From Diorhabda sublineata (Eukaryota; Arthropoda; Insecta; Coleoptera; Chrysomelidae): a DNA stretch of 64,000 bases. Positions 10,997-20,450 of the stretch are shown piece after piece. The stretch spans positions 35,400,086 to 35,464,085 of the forward strand of contig NC_079475.1 of NCBI RefSeq assembly GCF_026230105.1. Reading direction: 5' to 3'. The translations under genes and the position numbers were made by a program. Within the stretch, counting starts at the first letter, position 1; each line of letters opens with the position of its first letter. Under the pieces are notes generated by a model. The model did not search any database and was not told where the DNA came from. It worked only from the letters and a program-made list of their open reading frames with translations.

Positions 10997-11775
10997 ATGT
11001 TAACGGAAATATATGTAATCCGTCATTGTATACAATTCCTAGAAAATGTATGTAATTCCTAAAATCGCACGGAAATATGTAAAATAAATATTATCAGACA
11101 CGTTTCCTAGGAAATCTATACATTGCCTACTTAGCAATCGGAAATGTAAATAGGGATTTAAAAAGTGCCAAAAAAACTATACTACAGCAAGATGTCTGTG
11201 CTATAAAAATAAATTATTGTGTACTTCCAAGTGCCATTCCGGTTTACCCTGCAAAAATAAATAGCCATATTTTACATTTAACAAAATATAAAAATATAAT
11301 AATATAAAGACTTTAATATTGTGACATTTATAATAACCTACTTAATTAACAGACTGATTACTTATCAAACGAGAGTTTGACTTTATAAGAATAATTAAGT
11401 CGATTTTGTGATAAATACATTTTAAAAGTTCCTAGATACTTGATTTTCGAAGCTTTAATTAATAAGATAATATGAAGACTATTATATTTTACGATATGAC
11501 TGTTACCTGAACGTTGTCTCAACGAATGCTTTAATAAAAATTATTATTTTCATTTCTACAACGTGTTTTATTACAGAAAGCCTTATTTTTATACATTTAC
11601 ATACGATATTAGAATTATATACAATTCCTAGGAATTGTGCACATTTCCTAGGACATTTATGTATTAAATAATTCTTGAAACAATATTTTATACATTTCCT
11701 AAATAGCTTCGGAATTATATGAATTTCCTAGTATTTTTATTCGATTCCTAGATTTCATACCGGGTAACAGTTATA
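10997..11775. repeat. Candidate non-autonomous element with TTCCTAGGAA subterminal palindromes
   Basis: Both ends of this 0.78-kb segment carry clusters of AATTCCTAG or TTTCCTAGG, several in palindromes: TTTCCTAGGAAA at 11103-11114 and ACAATTCCTAGGAATTGT at 11621-11638. Further copies lie near 11034, 11054, 11644, 11724 and 11744. The left end begins GTTAACGGAAAT and the reverse complement of the right end begins GTTACCCGGTATGAAAT, which would be imperfect terminal inverted repeats. The middle (11150-11580) has no coding capacity. Structure is seen; classification as a transposon is inferred. Confidence 0.45.
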
Positions 11776-12379
11776 TAAATAAAAAGTATGGCACAGAGAA
11801 CTTGTAGTGTAAAGCACCTTATTTTTTAATCCATTAAAATAATGTGTTTATCTAATTATTAAGTGTTAACATTCATTTATTATATATACTGAATATTGAC
11901 ATAAAGAAATATATGGTATAATTACATTGAGTTGAGATATGTACCTGTATATTCAATATCAACATTTGTACGAAACAAACAGAAACTATCTGTATGGTGG
12001 GGCAATTCATTAAATAAAAACTAAATAAATATATAATAGCAATTAAGTACATATTCCTAAACTTATCTAAGTTAACTGTTACTTATAAGAAAAAAAAAAC
12101 GAAAAAGTGAAATAAAAAAGTTCTTTCATATAACATAAAATCATTATTATATCAATATAGCATCACAATCATTGTATAGTTCTTTCAATATCAATTGCAA
12201 AAGACATGCGAGGAACAATCAATAAATAATACGCACGGCACTCATACCAAATTAGAAATAAAAAATAATGTTTATTCCCCGTATAAAATTTGGTAAACAT
12301 CTAACAAACCGTCAGTAAACATAAATACATTGGCCGAAGCTGTCGAAAGGCGTATGTTCACAATTTCTTCGAAAATATC
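11776..12379. other. AT-rich stretch, nothing recognised
   Basis: No frames over 60 codons and no element recognised. Confidence 0.5.
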
Positions 12380-13690
12380 CTGCCAGAGACAGTCTACGAC
12401 CAGTGGCAGTTATATGTTTGTAATATGTGTATAATGTATTTTTTAAACACCTCCCCAACCTATGATTCCATAACTTAATTTAGGTTCTACTAAACTCTGA
12501 TAAACCATAATTCTCTCTTTTTCATTCAAGAATTAGACAATTTTATTTAACCTATTTAGGATGCTAATTAATTTTTTTGCTAATCCTCATGAGTTTTCCA
12601 TTGGAAAGAACGGTCTAACAGTATTCCCAAATATCAAATGTCATTAGCTGATTTCATTGTGAAAGAATTTTGTATAGTTATATCAAATTTTGAATGAGCT
12701 GTCTCGAAGCTGCCGAATAATTCACCGATGATAATCCAGTCCAACCAAGCTTTAATTTCTACAAAATTCCTTTCAATTTACAATTTCAAATTGTACCAGT
12801 TTGTGTCCTGATATATACAACCACAGTATCATCAGCAAATCTGATTATTTGACCCATTTTTCGTAATAAAAATATGTTATTCATGCAAATAGTGAATAAC
12901 AAACGGCCCAAGTCTGTTCCTTGAGGCACTCCGCATGTCACTTATTTTGTCTTTTATTTTTATCTGTTGTTTCCGATTTTCCAGATAAAAACTATATGCT
13001 GGATCTCTTATTCCTACGTCCTCCAAGGTTTCTAGTAGAATGGAATGATGAAATGTGTCGAAAACCTTTACCAAATCAAGAAATATCTCTATTACTGGTT
13101 CATCTTTATCTATGCATTCGTAAAAAGTGTTTGTTAATAAATGTATTGTATCTTGAGTTGCCTTATGATCTGAATTAAGAGTTTGAAAGTAAATTATGTT
13201 TTTCCAAGAATTTGTTCACTCTAGCTTTCACAATCTTTTCTAATACTTCAGCTAGGCTTTTTTTTAACAGTGAAATTGTGCTCTAATTTGTCACATCCTG
13301 TTTCCAAATAAAAAAATTGGTATTTTAACACTGTTTTTGAATGCTTTCAGAGAGACTTATATAATTTTTAGTACTGATTTTATTATACTCAGGGATTTTT
13401 TTGGTTTCAGGTCGTTTCTAATAATTTTTTTCACCTCACTCTCAGTTACTGGATACAAACATAACAAGTGGCAACTAATAATATTCTTTTTTTATAGTTA
13501 CGAGGTTAATTAACTAAATCATTAACTAGTTTCCATGAATTTATCAACGAATTATTTCTATTTTCTACCATCTTATTGTAATAATTTTTTTGCCCTTTTT
13601 ATCAATTTTTCTATTTCATTTTTACAATCCTTATCAGAAAATCTACTCAACCCTTAGTTTGTTAGGTCTATCTCAAACAGATTTTGAGAA
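12380..13690 (-). pseudogene. Long degraded non-LTR retrotransposon ORF2
   Basis: Reading from 13690 downward the protein blocks appear in correct order across three frames. First comes YYNKMVENRNNS and SWKLVNDLVN (before the RT), then YPVTESEVKKIIRNDLKPKK, FGNRM, AEVLEKIVKARVNKFLEKHN and HKATQDTIHLLTNTFYECID. Next are IFLDLVKVFDTFHHSILLE (palm Asp), IRDPAYSFYLENRKQ, and GVPQGTDLG (12919-12932 in the adjacent frame), then RFADDTVVVYI with the catalytic DD at about 12830. The tail has YLGILLDRSFQW and LVEPKLSYGIIGWGGV. Several stops and shifts; not functional. The 65-codon frame at 12877-13074 is one intact piece; the plus-strand frame at 12921-13178 is its shadow. Confidence 0.85.
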
Positions 13691-14479
13691 CAAATCTATA
13701 AATTACTTGGATGAAAAATTGAAAAGCATTTTTCTAGCAAGTCACAACTGATTTGTATAAATTTCAAATTCAAAGGGTTTATTAAAAGACTCAACATTTG
13801 AAGTGTATAGTCGTTGCTTAATATAGTATTTTGAAGTAGATAGCAGCGGCATGGAAGCCAGTGACTCTCAATTGTTACCTATACATCTGGTAATTAATAA
13901 ACATAAATATGATTATGAGTTTCGATATTAGTATGAAAGTAATAAATTATTTGAAACGTTTATTCTTATATTTATTTTAGACTTCCCTGTAGATTCCACT
14001 ATTATTTGCTAAGTTTGCTCTTAACGTGTCTTTTTTTCTCTCTCCTCAACAACCCTTCGCGTTCCAAAGCAAGTACAAACCATTAAAGTATAATCTCTAC
14101 TTGCACCCTTTGAATGACACCTAAACGCATGTCATAACTTGAGCTCCAACTCTAAATGTACAATGTTGAAAAATATATAAAAAAAAAGCGTAATGAGGCA
14201 TTTTTTTTCGTCGAGATCCTTGTCACACAATCAGTCAAGTATTATGCTGCAAGGTTTAGTATTTTGAGAGAGAGTTGTGAAAATAATTTTACGTCTAGTT
14301 AGAAATAGCAATCTAGAAAAAGACTAATGATACTAAGTGAAAAAATATGAATAGTTTTGATATTTTATATTGATGGAAAAATGATTGAAAATCTGCAAGC
14401 ATACACTTACAATCCGACGCTCACCTGTTAGTAAGAACTTGAATCTTTTGTAATTAATTGATAAAAAAAGAAAATGTAT
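13691..14479. other. AT-rich stretch, nothing recognised
   Basis: No supported feature. Confidence 0.5.
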
Positions 14480-15260
14480 ACCCTTGTGAAGTAATGTTTG
14501 TTAGATACTTTTTGCAGGACAAATCATTCGGATAAATCCCCATTGTCTTCCACTCTATCGCTAATTATTCTCTATGCAGTCCTGTCCTTATATTTTTCTT
14601 TCAATACTTCTCTTAAACACTTCGATCTAAGCCTTTCTTTTCATATTCTACCAAGGTGGATTCCAATGAAGCTATCCTACTGTATCTTAACTTGCTTGCC
14701 ACAATTGTCCTAGCCTTTAACTATATGTCCACCTTTAAGTTATATTTTATTTCATAATTCATACTCTATTTACATTCAGTTTTATCTTGATCCGGTTTAT
14801 TAGTGTTCTTTCTTTCTGCTATTTTTAAGTCTTTGTCTACTATTTTTGTTATTGGTTTCTGTGTCGTACATCATTATCGTCTGATAAATACCTATTTTGA
14901 TTCTTTTATTTAGTTTTTCGCTTTTCCTTATTTGCATTAAGAGTTACTAATAATTTTTGCTATTGCTATTGCTTCTGATCATTATTTTTTCTCTATCTCT
15001 TCTCACTTTCTTCAACCCACTTTCCATTACGTTTCTTCTTATTGTAATTAGGACTATATCAATGCAATTAATCTCAGCTGCGTTTCTATCCCTTATCTAT
15101 TGGTCTTTGTTTGAAATCAACTAACAGCATTTCTGTATCAATTTGTGGTTCGTGTATTTTTTCCACTATTTTAATTAGAACGCAAAAAGTATAATCCATT
15201 TTTAAATATAATGATCGTAACGTTCTTTCCAATAGAAATTTTCCTTCCACTTTCTTTTCG
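14480..15260 (-). pseudogene. Faint non-LTR retrotransposon remnant
   Basis: On the minus strand near 15180 the translation FCVLIKIVEKIHEP then TEMLLVDFKQRPIDK resembles the RT block usually written TLRQIxEKxxEFxxDxHxLFIDFKQAFDS. About 300 bases further on, LNKRIKIGIYQTIM resembles the LLSRKTKIRIYKTLIRP block after the RT. The palm Asp is not preserved (PIDK for AFDS) and no FADD or YADD is visible. Decay is heavy; the plus-strand frame at 14498-14713 is a shadow. Confidence 0.4.
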
Positions 15261-15439
15261 TCACATTTTTACAATAATTCTTTGAATTTACCTCTACGAG
15301 GATCACTTTGTATGCCACTAGAGGAGCTAGAGCTGGCAACCCTACATTTTTATATATGAAAAGTTTGGTAATAATACAATATCAAAATAGCTTTGTATAT
15401 GAAGAACTGTTTAATTTCTTAACATTTTATTTCTTCTTA

Positions 15440-16200
15440 TATCTTTATGCATCAAAATGTCTTATCAGCTGGAAATAAGAAAATTATAACTTGGTTGGAC
15501 AGATCCCTAAATCTGACATAGTCCGCATTTTTCGAAATCAAGATATTCCACGTAGAAGCTTTTACCGTGCTACAGCCGAATTTGAAGAAAGAATATCATG
15601 TCTGAACCTTCCAAAATGTGGAAAACCAAATTTTCTCCGAGAAAAAGCAGAAAGAAGAGCAAAAAGCAGAGGTGAGTAAGAAAAATAAGCAGGAATTAGT
15701 AAGAAATGGTTAAAAATACTGACAAAGACGAAAGTGTCCTAAACATACTCCAAAACAATTACCACGGAGACCAAGATGCTGTCTTCAACATTTTTATCGA
15801 TAATGAAAAAAATTTTTATACGGATAATATACAAGAGTGATCTAATAGTGTAAAATATAGAGAAAAACCAAAATTAGGTGATAAAGTTAGGGTCTGGTGT
15901 GCGATTTCAACAAAAGCGATTTCAGATTTTGTGTGGATCGAGTAAGGGGGAAAGCTGTAGATTCTGAAAGATGTATTAACAACTGTCTAACCAAATTAGT
16001 TGATTTTCTACGTCAACATCTCGTTGGAGACAATATAAAGTTTTGGCAAGACCTAGAGACCTGCAATTATGCAAGGACATGGATGTATCAAAATAACATA
16101 CCTTGTACGAAAACAAGTTAACCTTTAATTTACCTCAGGCTCGTTCGGTAGAAAATTTTTTGATCACATTTATCTCGCAAGTTGTCTAATGAGAGATGTT
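15440..16200 (+). pseudogene. IS630/Tc1-mariner superfamily transposase remnant
   Basis: The head is a helix-turn-helix region: VRIFRNQDIPRRSFYRA and ISCLNLPKCGKP (15519-15630). The DDE core follows in shifting frames: NIFIDNEKNFYTDNIQE (first acidic residue, 15789-15839), GDKVRVWCAIST, VDSERCINNCLTKLVDFL, then FWQDLE (second Asp, about 16050) and, after a shift, NLPQARSVENF with the final Glu (16130-16160). The family usually reads KVxVWCAIS, FWPDLASSHY and NVPQARPIEDFW. Stops and at least two shifts show it is dead. This lineage differs from the mariners elsewhere in the window. Confidence 0.65.
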
Positions 16201-16539
16201 CGAAGAAAATTACTCACTAGTTGAGGATACATTATTGATTTTGTTAGTTACTTAGCCGTTAATATGGCAAATAACGAAAGTTTTGTTGAAGATTATACAA
16301 ATAGAAGCTTAAATATTTAGAGCCAAAACTTTTGGGCATACATCATTTGCAACGAAAATATGAATTAGTGAAGAGAGCATGTACGCATTTCAAGCTTCAA
16401 GTTGTGGCAGATTTAATTACAAAAGTGGGTTGATGTTTGTAGTGATTACTTTGAACATAGACGAAATCTTTTTGCCAAAAAGTAGTTCTCGTCGCTTTCT
16501 GATATCTCAAAAAATACATATATCTTCACCTATGTATTA
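16201..16539. other. Spacer between transposase remnant and mitochondrial insertion
   Basis: May include the decayed 3' end of the transposon; nothing definite. Confidence 0.4.
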
Positions 16540-17155
16540 ACTAAATTTTTTATTTGATTGAAAAAAAATTAATTATACATATGAATCCTAGTATGACATT
16601 TAATAATGAAATTTTAAATTTTTATTTGTGAATGAAATTTAATTTATAAACAATGATTAGTAACCCTATAATTTTTAATGTAATTCAAATGTTAAATTAG
16701 TAGCAGATATGTTCTTGAAAATTAAAAATTTTCACGGCATTTTGGTCTTTTCAGAGGAACCTATTCTGTAAAATATAATTCAAAATTTAATTTGCTTATA
16801 TTATTAGTTTGTATATTATCGTAATTGAATATTTTATTTAAAGTTACAAATATTTAGAAATTAATATTATAAAATTTATCAGATCATGGTGCAATTTATA
16901 TATAAAAATATTTTTTTATAATTTTTATTATTAGAAATTAAAATTTGGATTTGATGGTAATTTTAATAAATCGATTAATTTGATTTTAGCTCTAAAATAT
17001 GTACATATCGCCCGTCGCTTTCATTTAATATGAAATAAGTCGTAATAAAGTAGATTTACCGGAAAGTAAGTCTAAAATACAAATTAGAGCTTGATTAAAA
17101 AATATTTTAGTATTATTAAAAAGTTAATAGTGAGATTCAATTTTATTTAAAAAAA
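16540..17155 (+). pseudogene. Nuclear copy of mitochondrial 12S rRNA (NUMT), 3' half plus possible tRNA-Val start
   Basis: Landmarks of insect 12S rRNA occur in order on the plus strand. They are TTAGTAACCCTAT (16657-16669, mitochondrial form TTAGATACCCTAT), AGAGGAACCTATTCTGTA (16753-16770), GATCATGGTGCA (16883-16894), TTGGATTTGATGGTAA (16945-16960), ATGTACATATCGCCCGTC (16999-17016), and AAATAAGTCGTAATAAAGTA followed by GATTTACCGGAAAGTAAG (17034-17070). The last block is the universally conserved 3' end of small-subunit rRNA. Right after it, ACAAATTAGAGCTT resembles the start of mitochondrial tRNA-Val, the expected neighbour. The segment is isolated in nuclear sequence full of transposon remnants and lacks other mitochondrial genes, so it is a nuclear insertion, not rDNA. 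Confidence 0.88.
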
Positions 17156-17797
17156 ATTCTATCATTACCTTCGTGTTCAATTCTTACTTTGTACTCTTGG
17201 TAACATATTTATTGTATCTTTTAGTCTGTTTAATATTGCATTAATTTCTTTTTTTTTTTTTTTTTCATTAACTGGACTCATTTATAAACTAGACCGGTGT
17301 GAAAACAATGTATGTGGCTGTTTATTTTATTTACTGTTAAATCACCGTTTCAAAATTCTAAAGAACCGTCTATGGAGCAACCTCTGCTTGAAATTTCTTT
17401 GTGCAACTACAAAATGGCGGTAATTTAGGAGGTAACAGGGGATTTTTGGTTCGTTAGATTCTGCGATGAAAATTTCTCTATGCTTTATTTGAGATCTTAG
17501 ATTAAACCGTTTAAATTATAATGACATTTCGCTGACTGTGTCGTCGGTTAGTAATTGACTTTTATGAAACAATCATCAATCAAGTTGTGAGATTGTATTA
17601 GGTACCCATCCTATTTTCATTTTCTCTTCATTTTCACTACGTTTCATCTTATGATTGAGTAATGCTCTAAGGGAAATTTGTTAAATACCTTTTGAGATTG
17701 CAGTTTTACAAATTTAATAACGTTAATTCGCTTTTGAATTTAATTTCGTTCTTCTAAGCAGGGAAATATGAAATATTCGATATTTGAATGTATAGGA
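17156..17797. other. Spacer with a poly(T) run
   Basis: A long T run lies at about 17248-17266. TTTATTGTATCTTTT at 17209-17223 might be a trace of mitochondrial 16S rRNA continuing the insertion, but this is too weak to claim. Confidence 0.35.
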
Positions 17798-18090
17798 CAA
17801 TTTACGAGGGTTGCCTTGTAAGTTTTCACAAAAAAAAAGAAATAGAAACGTACAAGTTGGACAAAAAGTGTTTTATTGCTTTTCGAAATATTCGCCCTTT
17901 AGGTCTTTACATTTTTGGATGCGCTGAACCCAATTCTGAAAACATGTTTTGCACTCTGGAGCTAATATTGTGAAAACATGGTTTTAAGAGTAACAGTTTC
18001 TTGAGATGATGAAAATCGCTATACGTGTATCTATTGTTTGACGGCAGGGAACAAGAAAAAGTAATTAGGTGATAAATCGCTCAATGAGAG
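17798..18090 (-). mobile_element. Mariner A, 3' part (transposase C-terminus and terminal inverted repeat)
   Basis: Minus-strand reading gives SPNYFFLFPAVKQ (18059-18021; family form APSDFFLFP, third catalytic Asp replaced by Asn). It then gives CFQNWVQRIQKCKDLKGEYF ending in EKQ and a stop, the standard mariner C-terminus (WxxRMQKCIxxxGEYFEK). Just beyond, ACGAGGGTTGCCTTGTAAG at 17803-17821 looks like a mariner terminal repeat. The N-terminal part of the same copy lies at 18780-19205 in the same orientation, with a non-LTR tail between them. Confidence 0.75.
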
Positions 18091-18279
18091 TTATAAGTTT
18101 AACTGCCGAACTTTATCAACACAAAAATACAATTTTTAATTTTACAAATACGGAATGAATCTATGAAACAAAATTCATTACTTGAATGAATCAACATAAT
18201 TCATTATTGTACAACAATCCTATTTATATGAAAATAAACGCTGATAAATGTAAATGATAAAATATAGGTAATCTTTTTG

Positions 18280-18720
18280 CGTTCTAATTTTTAAAATAAT
18301 CTAGATTTTTCTGAATGTAACATTTTTTTATTACATAATTCGCATCAATCTTATAGTGGTTATTAGTGATTCAATTTTTTTATAACATACAAGTTGCATT
18401 TTGGTATATTATCTACAGGTATTTGCTAAAGTTCTAAAATTTCTTATACTGTCTCGAGTCGTACATTTGATGATGATCTGTCTGCGTTAAAAGAAGGACA
18501 CTGTGCGACAATGTGTTTTATAATCAATTTGGAATTGCATATCTACAATTTTTTGGTAGCACCGACCATGGTTTCACAAAGTCTTTCACTTCACGAAGCT
18601 TGTATGTGGACGTTGACCATTTGTTGTACCATTCTTTGAACATTTTATGATTTATAATATCGTACTATTTACAGCTTCCTTAGCTGTTGTTATCTTGTAA
18701 CTCCTGCTTAATTTTGATTA
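18280..18720 (-). mobile_element. Non-LTR retrotransposon tail inserted in mariner A
   Basis: Minus-strand blocks are TAKEAVNST (end of an RNase H domain), INHKMFKEWYNKWSTS, YKLREVKDFVKPWSVLPKN, LIIKHIVAQCPSFNADR (the HIL-x-CPxF block) and IPVDNIPKCNLYVIKKIESL. This matches the C-terminal region of I/LOA/Jockey-like proteins that carry RNase H (typical form KLRxIKPxxxPWxxLPxNRR, LTVKHILxxCPxF). The usual block between the PWSVLPKN and IKHIV segments is shortened. It is 5'-truncated, and its sense strand matches that of the mariner it interrupts. Confidence 0.6.
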
Positions 18721-18779
18721 CCAAGGAGTTTGTGGTATGAATTTTTTATAGAGTTTGAATTGAGCTAAAGAAATCTGTA

Positions 18780-19205
18780 GAATATGAATTCAATTCAGTT
18801 GTTTGACGTGTTTTATACGGAATCCATTTGTAAGATATCTTTTCCACCCCTAAATGTTCATACTAATCGATTTTATTGCTGTCTGCGATATCTAAAGAGA
18901 AGCCTCCGTCTTTAAGTCATCTTCTTCATTTATGTTGAGCATCGATATTTCTTAGAATGACAACCGATTTTCGCCGACCTTCTCGACATTCACTGACGGG
19001 TTATGAAGCACCATCAGAGAAGACTAAACAGTCTTCTCTGATGGTGCTTCATAACCAAAAGTTGCACGAAGCGATTCTATGCATTGTTTTACATTAAGGT
19101 CTTTTTTAAAATCATAAAAAATTATTCCACATAAGCCTTCACGGATGATTTCCATTTTGATAGAAATTTGCTTCTTTCAAACGTTCACTATCAACAACTC
19201 ACTTA
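18780..19205 (-). mobile_element. Mariner A, 5' part (transposase N-terminus) with an inverted duplication
   Basis: The start codon is at 19155-19153. The translation MEIIREGLCGIIFYDFKKDL then NVKQCIESLRATFGYEAPSE matches mariner N-termini (MExxxxxFRAxIYYDFKKGL...FGDEAPSKxTVYNW). At 19030 the frame enters a 27-bp inverted duplication (18999-19056) and stops at 19026-19024. Beyond it the protein resumes as SECREGRRKSVVILRNIDA, KTEASL-stop-ISQTAIKSI, and YEHLGVEKISYKWIPY, the helix-turn-helix linker region (family EASLGISxTxIxxIL...HLGVKKxxxRWIPH). The VYNWFNEFKRG block is missing and replaced by the inverted copy. The middle of the transposase, including the first two catalytic Asp, is absent. 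Confidence 0.8.
18999..19056. repeat. Perfect 27-bp inverted repeat with 4-nt loop
   Basis: Left arm 18999-19025, loop AAAC 19026-19029, right arm 19030-19056; the arms are exactly complementary. On the minus strand the first arm encodes GYEAPSEKT of the mariner A transposase, and the second arm is its reverse complement inserted in place of about 15-20 codons. Confidence 0.98.
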
Positions 19206-19222
19206 GTCAATTTCCTAATTTC

Positions 19223-19745
19223 ACTGGCTTCGACCTAACAAAGAAACAAGACATAATCATTTTTATTATTCATCATAGTCTCGTTTTAATTCTATACAGT
19301 CAGTCCAACGAATCTGCAACCTTTTTAAACCTTACAAATGATAGTTATCCTCAAAATAACTTTTCCTGCAAGCGAGACTTCTAAGTTAGGATTCAGGAAA
19401 AAATTGCTGCAGGCCAGATCCGAAGAATACGGTGAGTGGTCAACCAAGTGCAAAACATACATTTTTGGCATGGTCATCACCGAAGGGTGAGAATGTGCGT
19501 TATCTTGATAAAAAAGCACTTTATCTAACTTCAAATGCTGTTGCTTTTCTTCCTAATTCCTCCCTGTACCGTTTCAAGCAATGATGCGTAACACTCTTCT
19601 ATTATTGTTTATCCAAAGTTAGCAAACGCGTTACCAAAAGCGCGGAAAGCTTATGCTTGTATAATTCTTATGACAAATGTTGTTTTTGGAAATGCTGGTA
19701 GCCTGTTCTATTTTTCTAAACTTGAAACGACTCACTTTATGATTG
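19223..19745 (-). mobile_element. Mariner B remnant (transposase C-terminal half and 3' end)
   Basis: Minus-strand blocks: LSALLVTRLLTLDKQ (family KLSARWVPRLLTxDQK, 19637-19595), then EECYASLLETVQGGIRKK, VLFYQDNAHSHPSVM (second catalytic Asp kept), DHSPYSSDLACSNFFLNPNL (third Asp replaced by Asn), LQIRWTDCIELKRDYDE and a stop (19309-19259). The end TTTCTTTGTTAGGTCGAAG at 19226-19244 recurs at about 39121-39143, so it is probably the terminal sequence. The region with the first catalytic Asp is missing between DKQ and EECYASLL. It adjoins mariner A but belongs to another subfamily. Confidence 0.8.
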
Positions 19746-20450
19746 TCAAACAGTAAGCCGCCTCCAAAATGGTTAAATTTATTCAGATTGTCTTATTTAA
19801 ATCATAGTGTATCATTTGATTTGCTTTTCTTACTCTGTTCACTATCTCAATATATATTTTTCAGTCTTCTAAGATACTCCCAGGTGTTCGAAAGTGATTA
19901 TTCTATTTATTCTTTGTCGTTCCATTATTAAATCTTCCCCATGATCTTTTTTTTTATTTACTACAATCCTTTTGCATTTTTGCATTTAACTTCCATTTTC
20001 AGGTCTTCTTTTGTCTTTCGCACATTTTCACATTTTTTTAGTGGTATCGTTCGATTTTCTTCCCAGTCTCTTGATATTTTATTTCTGCTCCATTTTGAAT
20101 TATATATCTTTTATATCCATCCCATTCTCCACACACTTTTCCTATTTCTATATTTTACTTTCTCTTTTACTGTTTACTTTTATATTGTTTCTTTCGTCTC
20201 TTATTCTTGTTATTTCCTTCCTCTCCGATTTTATTAGGAAAGCTTCAGGTTTCTCATAGTTTTGTATGCTTCTTTATTTTCTGAGTTTTTATTTTTAATA
20301 TAATTCTTCCATGTTGTATTTTCTTTCTTTTATGCGTTAGAATTTTTATATATTTTTTTTTTAAATTCCATGTAATATGGTATTTACTTTGGTATAAATT
20401 ATTGTTCAAATAATTATATAAATTGGCGAAAGAAATTTGAATACTTGACA
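19746..20450. other. Pyrimidine-rich low-complexity stretch
   Basis: Long runs of T with scattered C on the plus strand. The frames at 19743-19931, 19941-20237, 20011-20259 and 20254-20451 are rich in Phe, Ser, Leu, Ile or Lys and reflect base composition, not genes. Confidence 0.6.

Noticed and set aside
12921..13178. 85-codon plus-strand frame
   Set aside because: Antisense shadow of the non-LTR element at 12380-13690.
17200..17250. Continuation of the mitochondrial insertion into 16S rRNA
   Set aside because: TTTATTGTATCTTTT is suggestive but the sequence between 17155 and 17205 does not follow tRNA-Val or 16S, so I ended the insertion at 17155.
19941..20259. Overlapping 98- and 82-codon Phe/Ser/Leu-rich frames resembling membrane proteins
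   Set aside because: They come from a pyrimidine-rich tract; two frames of the same strand are open at once, which reflects composition rather than coding.
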